The translations under genes were made by a program, and so were the position numbers. From Anaerolineaceae bacterium UBA5211 (GTDB taxonomy: Bacteria; Chloroflexota; Anaerolineae; Anaerolineales; Anaerolineaceae), in contig DHVJ01000016.1 of assembly GCA_002412595.1 (NCBI GenBank), forward strand, positions 1-32,558: a stretch of 32,558 nt of DNA, read 5' to 3'. Positions within the stretch are counted from its first letter, which is position 1. The number at the start of each line of letters is the position of its first letter. This document shows positions 1 to 7,409 of this stretch, piece after piece. Under the pieces are notes generated by a model that was not told where the DNA came from, ran no database searches, and saw only the letters and a list, made by a program, of their open reading frames with translations.

Positions 1-647
1 CCGTCCAGGTTGATACGCAGGATCTTGCCGGCCAGCGAATCCAAGTCCTGGGCTGAAGACGGTACGCGTGCGTCGCCGCTGGTGATGTACAGCTTCTCGT
101 CCGGCCCGATGCCCAGCCGGCAGCCGGCGTGATACTTGGCCGCCGGGATGCCTTCCATTAGCACCCCATCCAGGGTCAGACTGTCGCCGTTATCGATCAT
201 GCGCACCACCCGGTCAAACATGCCGCTGGCATCCTGGCTGGTATAGCAGGCATACAGGGTTTTATTCTCGCTGTAGTTCGGGTCCAGCACCATGCCCATC
301 AGGCCGGTTTCCTCCACCGTAACGACGTCCGTGAATGTATATAGCGGCTCCGGATTTAGCTGGCCGTCCCGGATCTCACGCACGCGCCCCGGCCGCTCGC
401 TGACCAACAGACGCTCAGCACTGGTGAAAACAATGCTCCAGGGAATTTCCAATCCTTGCACTACTTCCTCTACCTGCCAGGAGGTGGCCACCGGAACAGT
501 GGCCGTGGTTTCGGGGGTAGCGGTGTCCGCCGGTACCGTGGAGGTATAGGTCACCATCGCTGGTTCAACCGCGGCTACAGTTGCAGGTTGGCAAGCTGCC
601 GTAAGTAAAACCGGCAGTATGATTAAAACAAGTATTTTATGGGTCAT
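1..647 (-). CDS. PQQ-type sugar dehydrogenase lipoprotein, 5' part
   Basis: Reading minus from the ATG at 647 gives an open frame of 215 codons that leaves the window without a stop, so the C-terminal part is missing. The start has an AAGGAG Shine-Dalgarno nearby. The N-terminus is a lipoprotein signal with lipobox LTAAC (Cys19), then a Thr/Pro/Val linker, then a beta-propeller sequence typical of the soluble glucose/sorbosone dehydrogenase family: GLEIPWSIVF, LLVSERPGRVR, TGLMGMVLDP, and AQDLDSLAGKILRINLDG at the window edge. Family members oxidise sugars with PQQ outside the membrane, but many anchored bacterial homologues have no proven substrate. The family call is firm; the substrate is not known. 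Confidence 0.88.
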   Translation of the reverse strand, partial: MTHKILVLIILPVLLTAACQPATVAAVEPAMVTYTSTVPADTATPETTATVPVATSWQVEEVVQGLEIPWSIVFTSAERLLVSERPGRVREIRDGQLNPEPLYTFTDVVTVEETGLMGMVLDPNYSENKTLYACYTSQDASGMFDRVVRMIDNGDSLTLDGVLMEGIPAAKYHAGCRLGIGPDEKLYITSGDARVPSSAQDLDSLAGKILRINLD

Positions 648-744
648 AAAATCGCTCCTTATCCTGATTCTATTAGTCGTTTCAATGGAACGGAATTAAC
701 AATCTATCAGAACAAGTCAACGGATTGATGCGTGTTTATCAGTT

Positions 745-773
745 TTGAATTATTGTACAATTCTTATTAATAT
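745..773 (+). promoter_or_regulatory. Candidate sigma-70-type promoter
   Basis: TTGAAT at 745-750 and TAATAT at 768-773 are separated by 17 bases, ahead of the gene starting at 800. Both boxes match the consensus at four of six positions, so this is a moderate candidate in an AT-rich stretch. Confidence 0.35.
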
Positions 774-799
774 ATTTTGTAAAATTAACAGGAGGAGCA

Positions 800-1219
800 A
801 TGGCTTTAATAGATGAGATCAAGGTATTTGCCGCCGGCATTCCAGCGGATTTAAAGGAGAAAAAGGGCTTGTGCGAACTCAACTTTGTTGTGGCTGAGCG
901 CAAAGCTTTTCTTTCTAAGGAAAAGTTGACTTATACGGCCAAATTTCGCGTGGATGACGCCAACAAACAAGTAAAGTTCACCGAGATGTTGCAGGAAAGC
1001 TCCTCCGGCATGCAAAACAGCGGCATGAGTTTCAAAACAGAGAGCTTCAAGACCGGCAAGGGCGGGCAATCCGAAAGTGTCATCGAACAACAGGCTTCCC
1101 AATTCGGCAAGAAGTACGACTACCAATTTGATTTCAAGGCCGTACGCAGCCAAATTGAGGCCATGGCCCAGGCTGCCGGGTACGATTTCAAATATCAAAT
1201 CACAGCCAAAGGGTTATAA
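800..1219 (+). CDS. Conserved-looking small soluble protein, unknown function
   Basis: The 139-residue frame starts behind an AGGAGGAG Shine-Dalgarno a few bases before ATG, which makes it a convincing gene. There is no signal peptide or membrane segment. The sequence is rich in Lys, Glu, Phe and Gln, with alternating charged and hydrophobic residues (KEKLTYTAKFRVDD, KQVKFTEML) suggesting beta strands in the first two thirds, then a helix near the end (VRSQIEAMAQAAGYDF) and the closing strand YQITAKGL. I do not recognise the family. It appears to be transcribed alone: it follows a divergent dehydrogenase gene and is followed by an inverted repeat and a converging cytidine deaminase gene. Confidence 0.8.
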   Translation: MALIDEIKVFAAGIPADLKEKKGLCELNFVVAERKAFLSKEKLTYTAKFRVDDANKQVKFTEMLQESSSGMQNSGMSFKTESFKTGKGGQSESVIEQQASQFGKKYDYQFDFKAVRSQIEAMAQAAGYDFKYQITAKGL

Positions 1220-1259
1220 GGTAAAGAAATTCAAGCAATTTAACAACAACCCAAGGTTA

Positions 1260-1314
1260 AATCAAGAAGTCCATGATCACTTAAAGAGCAAAAGCGGTCC
1301 TGGACTTCTTGATT
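1260..1314. terminator. 14-bp perfect inverted repeat between converging genes
   Basis: Arms 1260-1273 and 1301-1314 are perfect complements (core ATCAAGAAGTCCA) around a 27-base loop. There is no T-run on either side. Its position between the converging gene at 800 and the deaminase gene suggests a bidirectional terminator or 3'-end hairpin, but the long loop is unusual. Confidence 0.5.
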
Positions 1315-1324
1315 GAAGAATGAT

Positions 1325-1741
1325 CTATTGCTCGCCCAAGAGTGCGCTGGGCGTGAATGGGAATGGTACCAGCTCGCGCAAAGTGCGTTCGCCCAAATAA
1401 TCTCCTTTTTCGTCCCCGCTGATCACCAGCATATCCAGGCCGAACTCCAGCAAAACCTGGCGGCAGATCGCGCAGGGATAAGCTTCCTGGTTGCCCGGAC
1501 CGACCACCGCGATGGCCTCGATCTCGCGTTCGCCTTCAGAGACCGCTTTCCAGGCTGCCACCCGCTCAGCGCACACCGTTCCGCCATATGACACGCTTTC
1601 AATGTTTGTCCCGGAATACACCCTTCCGCTCTTGCTCAACACAGCCGCACCTACGCGAAAATTGGAGTATGGGCTGTAAGAGTTTTCCGCCGCTTTAACC
1701 GCGGCAGCCAGTAATCTATTCTTCATTTCAGTATCAATCAT
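1325..1741 (-). CDS. cdd: Cytidine deaminase
   Basis: This 138-residue protein has the full zinc-dependent cytidine deaminase signature: SPYSNFRVGAA near residues 23-33, TNIESVSYGGTVCAER with Cys57 and catalytic Glu59, and PCAICRQVL with Cys90 and Cys93 completing the zinc site. The length matches the short homotetrameric family. It converts cytidine and deoxycytidine to the uridine forms in pyrimidine salvage, in the cytoplasm. The start follows AAAGGA about eight bases before ATG. The common PCG of the second motif is PCA here, a mild change next to a zinc ligand. It is separated from the upstream small gene by a terminator, so it is probably transcribed alone. Confidence 0.96.
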   Translation of the reverse strand: MIDTEMKNRLLAAAVKAAENSYSPYSNFRVGAAVLSKSGRVYSGTNIESVSYGGTVCAERVAAWKAVSEGEREIEAIAVVGPGNQEAYPCAICRQVLLEFGLDMLVISGDEKGDYLGERTLRELVPFPFTPSALLGEQ

Positions 1742-1772
1742 GACATCATCCTTTCAGAGAAAAACAGTATAT

Positions 1773-1810
1773 AAAAAAAAAGCCCGGAATTATTTCGGAA
1801 TCCTCCGGCT
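1773..1810 (-). terminator. Rho-independent terminator
   Basis: On the minus strand an imperfect stem (AGCCGGA paired with TCCGGGCT, one bulge) is followed by nine T. It lies 12 bases after the stop of the small gene ending at 1823 and upstream of the deaminase gene. Confidence 0.8.
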
Positions 1811-1822
1811 GTGCGCATGACT

Positions 1823-2101
1823 TCATCCCATCCAATAACCGACACCGTTCCAGGCGCTATCCAGATATGAAGCCAGCAGCGAGTTTTTCTTTTTTACCTG
1901 CGCGGCCACGCCCTGCATCAGCAGCATGCTTCCCTCCTGATCCAGTTCCGCCCCAATGGCTTTCAGCTCCGCCTTGATTTTTTCACGCTCGGCCATGCGT
2001 TCACTGTAATCCCTTTTGCTGTTCGGGTCCACGCATTCTTGGTACTTCTCCAGCAACCCAATAATTTCCTTTAATTTCGCATCATCGACTGTGGTCTTCA
2101 T
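1823..2101 (-). CDS. Small helical protein, unknown function
   Basis: The frame is open further upstream, but AGGAGG lies the right distance before the ATG at 2101, so the protein is taken as 92 residues starting MKTTVDDAKLKEI. It is strongly charged and mostly helical: a Lys/Glu-rich stretch over residues 20-60 (SERMAEREKIKAELKAIG) could form a coiled coil, and the C-terminus is aromatic (WNGVGYWMG). There is no signal peptide. I do not recognise it. It is a single-gene unit closed by its own terminator. The strong ribosome site and terminator support a real gene. Confidence 0.72.
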   Translation of the reverse strand: MKTTVDDAKLKEIIGLLEKYQECVDPNSKRDYSERMAEREKIKAELKAIGAELDQEGSMLLMQGVAAQVKKKNSLLASYLDSAWNGVGYWMG

Positions 2102-2354
2102 AAACAAAATCCTCCTGCCAGGTAAATTTTTCATTGCGTAAAAAGTGTGTCCATTTTAACTTAAGCAGGTCGGCAAGTGTTATTGTTTTTGCACATAACC
2201 AATATTTTAAGCTGGTTGATGTCAGTCTGGTACAAGCATTCGGCTGGAAAAACCAGTGTTTTTTCATTCGCAGTATATTTTACACTTCTGATAAACTTGT
2301 CTCGCGTAATCATCCTTCGCACCATTTTTTCATACTTTTATATTCGAGGTTCTT

Positions 2355-2969
2355 ATGAAAAAATATCTATATTGGACGGGAATCCTCACGCCCTTGTTGT
2401 ATATCTTCACTGTGGTCCTGGGCGGCGCGCTTTGGCCGGGCTACAGTCATGTACGCCAGGCCATCAGCGAGCTGAGCATGTCGGGCGCGCCCAACCTGGC
2501 ACTCATGGACGGGTTATTCAGCTTCTATGGCATGCTCCTGCTAGCCTTTAGCATCGGCTTCAGCCTGCGTTGGAGCAAAGCCGAGAACCGCCCGTTGACA
2601 CTCAGTGGCATTGCGTTGGCGCTGTGCGCCCTGGCCGGCCTGCTGATGAAATTCTTTCGTCAGGACCCCATTAGCGAACCGCTCACCTTCACCGGAACGA
2701 TGCACTTGATCCTGGCGGGCGTCACATCGCTGGGCACCATCTTCGCCATCTTTTTCGCCGCGGCCGGTTTCCACAAATTGCCATTCGGCGCCGGTTTGCG
2801 CGTTTTCTCGCTGGTGATGGGATTCATCGTGCTGGTCAGCGGTGGGCTGACTGCCGCCGGCACCACCCAGCTGCCTGCCATCTTCGGTATCCTGGAACGC
2901 ACCACCATCGGCGCCTTCATGTTGTGGCTGCTGGTTATCTCAGTCACTTTGCTGCGCCGGGACAAATAA
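2355..2969 (+). CDS. DUF998 family integral membrane protein
   Basis: The 204-residue protein starts after GAGG five bases upstream of ATG. It has about six hydrophobic segments: near residues 5-25, 50-70, 80-97, 115-140, 150-170 and 180-198. The loop after the first segment reads WPGYSHVRQAISELSMSGAPN, which matches the characteristic conserved loop of DUF998 proteins (YSHxxQAISEL...GAPN). The family has no established biochemical role. The stop is only 10 bases from the stop of the converging guaB gene, with no obvious terminator between them, so antisense overlap of the two transcripts is likely. Confidence 0.85.
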   Translation: MKKYLYWTGILTPLLYIFTVVLGGALWPGYSHVRQAISELSMSGAPNLALMDGLFSFYGMLLLAFSIGFSLRWSKAENRPLTLSGIALALCALAGLLMKFFRQDPISEPLTFTGTMHLILAGVTSLGTIFAIFFAAAGFHKLPFGAGLRVFSLVMGFIVLVSGGLTAAGTTQLPAIFGILERTTIGAFMLWLLVISVTLLRRDK

Positions 2970-2979
2970 CTACCTCTGC

Positions 2980-4461
2980 TTAATTCCCGCGCTGGTAATT
3001 GGGTGCGTCACGCGTAATGGTAACGTCGTGCGGATGGCTTTCGATCAAGCCGGCATTGGTGATGCGCACCAGGCGCGTCTTGCTGCGCAGGTCATCCAGG
3101 CAGGTTGCCCCGGCGTAACCCATGCCGGAGCGCAGGCCGCCCACCAGCTGGAAGATGTAGTCGCTCAGCACGCCCTTGTAGGCGATCATGCCCTCGATGC
3201 CTTCCGGCACCAGTTTGCGCGCCTCGCCCTGCCCGCTGCCGTAGCGGTCGCGGCCGTAGCCCTGCAGAGCGCCCACGCTGCCCATACCGCGGTAAGTCTT
3301 AAATTGACGCCCCTCATAGAGCACCAAATCACCGGGAGCTTCATCTAAACCTGCCAATAAGCTGCCCAACATGACCGTCTCCGCGCCGGCGGCCATGGCC
3401 TTGACGATATCGCCGCTGTGTTTAATGCCGCCGTCGGCAATGATCGGAATGCCGGCCGAACGGGCAGCTTTGGCGCAGGCATGGATAGCCGACATTTGCG
3501 GCATACCGGCGCCTGAAATGATGCGCGTGGTGCAGATCGAGCCGGCCCCCACACCCACCTTGACCGCGTCCGCACCGGCGTCTATCAATGCTTGCGTGCC
3601 TTCCGCCGTGACCACATTCCCGCCAATGACCGGCATCGCCGGCAGCACAGCTTTGATGCGCTGAATGGCTTTGATCACGCCGGCTGAATGCCCGTGGGCA
3701 GTGTCCACCACCAGCACATCCACGCCGTTGGAAGCCATTAGCTCCGCGCGCTGTTCCAGGTCGGCCCCCACGCCAACTGCAGCACCCACCAGCAGCCGCC
3801 CGCGGCTATCCTTGGAAGCAAGCGGATATTGAATACTTTTCTGGATATCCTTAACCGTGATCAATCCCTGAAGGTGTCCCTTTTCGTCAACCAGCGGTAA
3901 TTTTTCAATGCGGTGCTCCTGCAGGATGCTTTTGGCTTGTTCCAGCGTAGTCCCCAGCGGTGCCGTGATCAACCCTTCACGAGTCATGAAGTCGGACACG
4001 GGGCGCGCATAATCCTGGCTTTCAGCAAAGCGAATATCTCGATTGGTTACAATACCGACCAATTCTTGCGAATCTGCCGTCACAATCGGAATTCCACTGA
4101 TATGAAAGCGCGCCATGATGGATTCCGCTTCCTGCAGTGTGGCATCTTGGGTCAATGTAATCGGGTCTGAGATCATCCCGGATTCCGAACGCTTGACGAT
4201 TTCCACTTCGCGTGCCTGTGCTTCGGGGGATAAGTTGCGGTGAATGATCCCAATGCCGCCTTCACGCGCCAACGCAATCGCCATGCGTGCTTCAGTGACA
4301 GTATCCATCGCTGCGGAAAGAATTGGTATGTTCAGCCAAATATCACCCGCCAGACGTGCGCGCACATCCATTTGTGAGGGCAGCGTCTCGCTGTAACCCG
4401 GCTCAATCAGCAGGTCATCAAACGTCAGGGCTTCCGCTGCAAAAGAAAGGTCATCGTTCAT
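2980..4461 (-). CDS. guaB: Inosine-5'-monophosphate dehydrogenase
   Basis: This 493-residue protein oxidises IMP to XMP with NAD, the first committed step of GMP synthesis, in the cytoplasm. Domain order is normal: N-terminal barrel part (TFDDLLIEPG, LSAAMDTVTE), two CBS motifs at about residues 98-145 and 155-210, then the rest of the barrel with GGNVVTAEG, the potassium and active-site loop GVGAGSICTTR with catalytic Cys310, ADGGIKHSGDI, and the flap YRGMGSVGAL. Start ATG 4461 is preceded by GGAG seven bases away. It stands alone on the minus strand with its own candidate promoter. Nothing unusual was seen in the active site. Confidence 0.97.
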   Translation of the reverse strand: MNDDLSFAAEALTFDDLLIEPGYSETLPSQMDVRARLAGDIWLNIPILSAAMDTVTEARMAIALAREGGIGIIHRNLSPEAQAREVEIVKRSESGMISDPITLTQDATLQEAESIMARFHISGIPIVTADSQELVGIVTNRDIRFAESQDYARPVSDFMTREGLITAPLGTTLEQAKSILQEHRIEKLPLVDEKGHLQGLITVKDIQKSIQYPLASKDSRGRLLVGAAVGVGADLEQRAELMASNGVDVLVVDTAHGHSAGVIKAIQRIKAVLPAMPVIGGNVVTAEGTQALIDAGADAVKVGVGAGSICTTRIISGAGMPQMSAIHACAKAARSAGIPIIADGGIKHSGDIVKAMAAGAETVMLGSLLAGLDEAPGDLVLYEGRQFKTYRGMGSVGALQGYGRDRYGSGQGEARKLVPEGIEGMIAYKGVLSDYIFQLVGGLRSGMGYAGATCLDDLRSKTRLVRITNAGLIESHPHDVTITRDAPNYQRGN

Positions 4462-4564
4462 TCATTCGCTCCATTAATTTAGATTGTCTTCCCGGTAGGT
4501 AAATACTGGATATTCTAAAACAACATCCGGAAAGCTGGATGCCGGGATGCTTAAAATTTCGTCC

Positions 4565-4593
4565 ATTATAAACGCGCACTCTTTAATTGTATA
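4565..4593 (-). promoter_or_regulatory. Candidate guaB promoter
   Basis: On the minus strand TATACA (4588-4593) and a perfect TATAAT (4565-4570) are 17 bases apart, about 104 bases upstream of the guaB start. This gives a leader of roughly 95 bases in which I see no purine-riboswitch-like structure. Confidence 0.5.
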
Positions 4594-4665
4594 GACATAT
4601 ATGGATATCCTTCGTCCATAAGGGAGAAAAGTTATGATTTGATTCATCCCAAGGTTTCCTAAATT

Positions 4666-4693
4666 TGTCATTGCGAGCGAAGCGAAGCAATCT
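4666..4693. repeat. Dispersed TGTCATTGCGAG-type repeat
   Basis: The unit begins TGTCATTGCGAG, continues with GCGAAGCGAAGC and ends AATCT. The first 12 bases match the ends of the foldback element at 22765-22971, so this looks like a solo end or decayed copy of the same family. Similar units are, from memory, widespread between genes in unrelated bacteria. Confidence 0.6.
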
Positions 4694-4730
4694 CGACTGG
4701 ATAGTGCCTAGTTTATTTTGGCAGGAGAAA

Positions 4731-4787
4731 CCAGACTCCCCACCTTTAATTCTCCCCTTTAAAGGGAAGGATTAAAGGTGGGGATGG
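4731..4787. repeat. Palindromic dispersed repeat, copy 1
   Basis: CCCACCTTTAAT is answered by ATTAAAGGTGGGG about 20 bases later, with a second palindrome (CCCTTTAAAGGG) in the loop. It ends in an AAAGGTGGGGAT tail resembling the tails of the copies near 15638 and 28731. Confidence 0.6.
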
Positions 4788-4849
4788 AATGCTGAAATGC
4801 CAATAACACTGTATTTTCACTCATCAAAAGGAACAAAAAGACAAAAAAC

Positions 4850-4926
4850 ATCCGTGTCATCTTAATTAAAATCCGTGTTTATCTGTGGATAAGAATTCTC
4901 TAATAAAAAACTGTGTTCATCTGTGG
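4850..4926. repeat. Three spaced copies of an ATCCGTGTTCATCTGTGG unit
   Basis: Copies at 4850-4862 (partial), 4871-4888 and 4910-4926 share the core GTGTTCATCTGTGG with small changes. A fourth copy is at 15571-15588. The last copy here ends 12 bases before the -10 box of the GH13 gene. Confidence 0.6.
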
Positions 4927-4937
4927 CTCACATTCGC

Positions 4938-4943
4938 TATAAT
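4938..4943 (+). promoter_or_regulatory. Candidate -10 box for the GH13 gene
   Basis: A perfect TATAAT lies 24 bases before the chosen start, which leaves just enough leader for the Shine-Dalgarno. No good -35 box is present; the upstream position is filled by the dispersed repeat. Confidence 0.35.
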
Positions 4944-4967
4944 GAACTCAAGAGGAAAGGGGTATCT

Positions 4968-6287
4968 ATGGCAAAAGACACACCCAAAGACTACCGCAGC
5001 CTGGTCATCTATGAAATCTACATACGCAGCCACAGCCCGCAAGGCACCTTCCAGGGCGTAACGGACGACCTGCCGCGTGTCAAAGACTTGGGCGTGGATG
5101 TGGTCTGGCTGATGCCCATCCATCCCATCGGGCAGGTGCAGCGCAAAGGTTCGCTGGGCTGCCCATATGCCATCGCCGATTACTTCAGCGTCAATCCTGA
5201 ATATGGGGACATGGAAGATTTCAAAAATCTTCTCAATAAAGCCCATGCGCTGGACCTCAAAGTCATGATCGACGTGGTTTACAACCACACCGCGCATGAT
5301 GCGTTTCTTCTAAACGAACATCCCGATTGGTACCACACCGGTGCAGACAGCCGTCCAGTCACCACCGTACCGGAATGGAACGATGTGATCGACCTGGATT
5401 ACAGCCACCCTGAATTATGGTCTTACCTTATTTCCGCCCTGGAACAGTGGACCAGTTTGGGCGTGGATGGCTTCCGCTGCGATGTGGCCTCCATTGTCCC
5501 GCTGGATTTCTGGCTGCAAGCGCGCGCTGCCGTCGCCCGCATCAACCCGCGCATGATCTGGCTGGCCGAATCGGTGGAAGCGCGTTGGGTGGCCCAGCGC
5601 CGCAGTTCAGGCCGGCAGGCCAGCTCCGACAGCCAGCTCTACCAGGCCTTCGATATCACCTACGATTACGATACCTTCGACGCCTGGAAGAACATGATCG
5701 CCGGAAGTTTAGACCTGCGTTATTACCTGGATTTACTGCGCCTTCAAGATTGCATCTACCCTGAGAATTACATCAAGCTGCGCTTCGTGGAAAACCACGA
5801 CAACGAGCGCGTTATGGCCCTCGCTGCCAACCCGCAGCAAGCTTTGGCTTGGACCGCTTTCCAGGCTTTCAACAAAGGCGCCTGGCTGATTTATGCCGGA
5901 CAGGAAGCCGGCACTGCGCATCTGCCCTCTCTCTTTGAAAAAGAACCGCTGGAGTGGGGAAATTACGCATTTACGGATTTTCACCGCCAGATGGCCGCTG
6001 TGAAAAAAGATCCGGCTGTCACGCATGGCGAGCTGATCTGGAGCCGGGCAGAACCGGCCGTACTGGGAATTTGGTACTCACCCGGCGGCAGCCTGGCCGG
6101 CGTATTCAACTTCAGCGGGCAAACTGGAGAAATGGAAACCGGCCTGCCGGATGGGATCTATAAAGAGCACCTCTCCGGCGGCAGCGTCAGCATCCAAAAC
6201 GGGCGCATCCTCCTGCCGGAAAGCGCGGCTATCTTCAATTGCCAACCCATGCACCCGCTGTCCGCTTATCCCACCCTGCTGATTTAA
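4968..6287 (+). CDS. GH13 alpha-amylase-family glycoside hydrolase, cytoplasmic
   Basis: The frame is open from 4923, but AGAGGAAAGGGG precedes the ATG at 4968, giving 439 residues starting MAKDTPKDYRSLVIYEIY. All four GH13 motifs are present: DVVYNH (Asp102), GFRCDVA with nucleophile Asp172, WLAESVE with acid/base Glu201, and FVENHDNE with Asp278. No signal peptide is present, so it acts inside the cell on imported oligosaccharides. The compact size, lacking a starch-binding or N-terminal neopullulanase domain, suggests a maltogenic amylase or glucosidase-like activity; the exact specificity cannot be read. It ends in a short beta-sandwich (GVFNFSGQTGEM). It is transcribed alone, upstream of the ATP-grasp unit. 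Confidence 0.93.
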   Translation: MAKDTPKDYRSLVIYEIYIRSHSPQGTFQGVTDDLPRVKDLGVDVVWLMPIHPIGQVQRKGSLGCPYAIADYFSVNPEYGDMEDFKNLLNKAHALDLKVMIDVVYNHTAHDAFLLNEHPDWYHTGADSRPVTTVPEWNDVIDLDYSHPELWSYLISALEQWTSLGVDGFRCDVASIVPLDFWLQARAAVARINPRMIWLAESVEARWVAQRRSSGRQASSDSQLYQAFDITYDYDTFDAWKNMIAGSLDLRYYLDLLRLQDCIYPENYIKLRFVENHDNERVMALAANPQQALAWTAFQAFNKGAWLIYAGQEAGTAHLPSLFEKEPLEWGNYAFTDFHRQMAAVKKDPAVTHGELIWSRAEPAVLGIWYSPGGSLAGVFNFSGQTGEMETGLPDGIYKEHLSGGSVSIQNGRILLPESAAIFNCQPMHPLSAYPTLLI

Positions 6288-6373
6288 ATAAAAAGTTGGT
6301 CCGTTTACCTCACCGCTAACATGCGGGATTATTTCCATTATGGATAACATCATAAAACAGGACAATTCCGCCT

Positions 6374-6403
6374 ATGACAAATATTCCTGAATGGGTTTAT
6401 ACT
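6374..6403 (+). promoter_or_regulatory. Candidate promoter of the ATP-grasp unit
   Basis: ATGACA at 6374-6379 and TATACT at 6398-6403 are 18 bases apart, each one mismatch from consensus. A second -10-like box, TATAAG at 6414-6419, would put the transcript start only a few bases before the ATG at 6432. Confidence 0.4.
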
Positions 6404-6431
6404 CATGCATTAGTATAAGCACTGCTTATGT

Positions 6432-7409
6432 ATGGAAATTGGCATAACCTTTAATTCCTTCGCGCACAAGAAAATGCTGCCGGAAGAACGAGAATTAAAA
6501 GCAACCAGCCTCGCCATCGGAAAGCACCTGAGAAAATTAGGCCACCATGTCCAGTACTTTGACATGGATAATCCGGACGACATTAAAGCTTTGTGTCGCG
6601 CCAGAATTGATGTCGCTTTTGACACTTGCGAACGTATCCATGATGACCCGCGCGGAGAAGCCTATACCGCCGCGCTGTTGGAATTCCTGGATATTCCCCA
6701 TACCCGCACCAGTTCTTTCCAAATAGCCCTGGGCGTCAACAAAGTACGCGCAAAACTGCTGTTGGCTTATAACCATATCCCCATCCCGCGTTTTCAGGTA
6801 TTTCAGAATGAGGAGGAAGAACTACGCCCGGATTTACCCTTTCCGCTTTTCGTGAAAGGTGTAGCTTGCGAAAACAGCATTGGCATTGACGAGCATTCCC
6901 TGGTCACCAATCCGCAGGAATTGAAAGATCAGGTGCACAAAATTAATACGCTCTATAATCAGCCAGCCTTGGTGGAAGAATTTATTCCGGGCAGGGAATT
7001 TTCAGTAGCCATTTTGCCGGGCAAGACCAACGCCATTTTACCGATCATGGAAATTGAATTTGATGATTTACCTCCCCAAAAACGTTTTCTGGACTACAAC
7101 GCAAAATGGGTTACCCATTCGGACCAGTATAAACGCACCGTTCCCATCTACCCGGTCAACCTGACAATAGAAGAACAAAAAACAATCAGTGAAACAGCAC
7201 TGAATTGTTTTAATATTTTCGGGCTTCATTCTTACGCCCGCGTGGATATGCGCTATAACGATCACACACCTTACGTGCTGGAAATCAATCAGAACCCCAG
7301 CATCAATGAAACCGGCAGCGGTTATGTGCATAGCTGCGAAAACCACGGTTTGAATTACACCGAAATGATTGAAGCCTTGCTTGAAAACGCGGCTCAAAGG
7401 CTCCAGTGA
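6432..7409 (+). CDS. ATP-grasp ligase of the D-Ala-D-Ala ligase type
   Basis: This 325-residue protein has the ATP-grasp layout: an N-terminal pre-grasp half (VAFDTCERIHDDPRGEAYTAALLEFLDIPHT), an ATP-binding lysine in FPLFVKGVACENSIGI (Lys142), VEEFIPGREFSVAIL, and the metal-binding end ARVDMRYNDHTPYVLEINQNP (Asp272, Glu284, Asn286). The usual Ddl end EINTLPG is EINQNPS, and the usual glycine-rich GSSxG loop is changed, so it is probably not the housekeeping cell-wall ligase; it should join a carboxylate to an amine or thiol of unknown identity. No Shine-Dalgarno is visible before the ATG. It overlaps the next gene by four bases. Confidence 0.85.
   Translation: MEIGITFNSFAHKKMLPEERELKATSLAIGKHLRKLGHHVQYFDMDNPDDIKALCRARIDVAFDTCERIHDDPRGEAYTAALLEFLDIPHTRTSSFQIALGVNKVRAKLLLAYNHIPIPRFQVFQNEEEELRPDLPFPLFVKGVACENSIGIDEHSLVTNPQELKDQVHKINTLYNQPALVEEFIPGREFSVAILPGKTNAILPIMEIEFDDLPPQKRFLDYNAKWVTHSDQYKRTVPIYPVNLTIEEQKTISETALNCFNIFGLHSYARVDMRYNDHTPYVLEINQNPSINETGSGYVHSCENHGLNYTEMIEALLENAAQRLQ

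Noticed and set aside
4474..4671. 65-codon frame upstream of guaB, same strand
   Set aside because: It spans the candidate guaB promoter and part of a dispersed repeat, has no Shine-Dalgarno, and shows no recognisable family.
4850..4926. Spaced GTTCATCTGTGG units as a CRISPR array
   Set aside because: Only three unequal copies with spacers of about 8 and 21 bases, no cas genes, and a further copy far away at 15571.
6340..6390. 16-codon ORF (MDNIIKQDNSAYDKYS) as a precursor peptide for a graspetide-like cluster
   Set aside because: No ribosome site at a usable distance and no repeat core motif; the ligases resemble D-Ala-D-Ala ligase, not the graspetide type. It cannot be excluded but is not supported.
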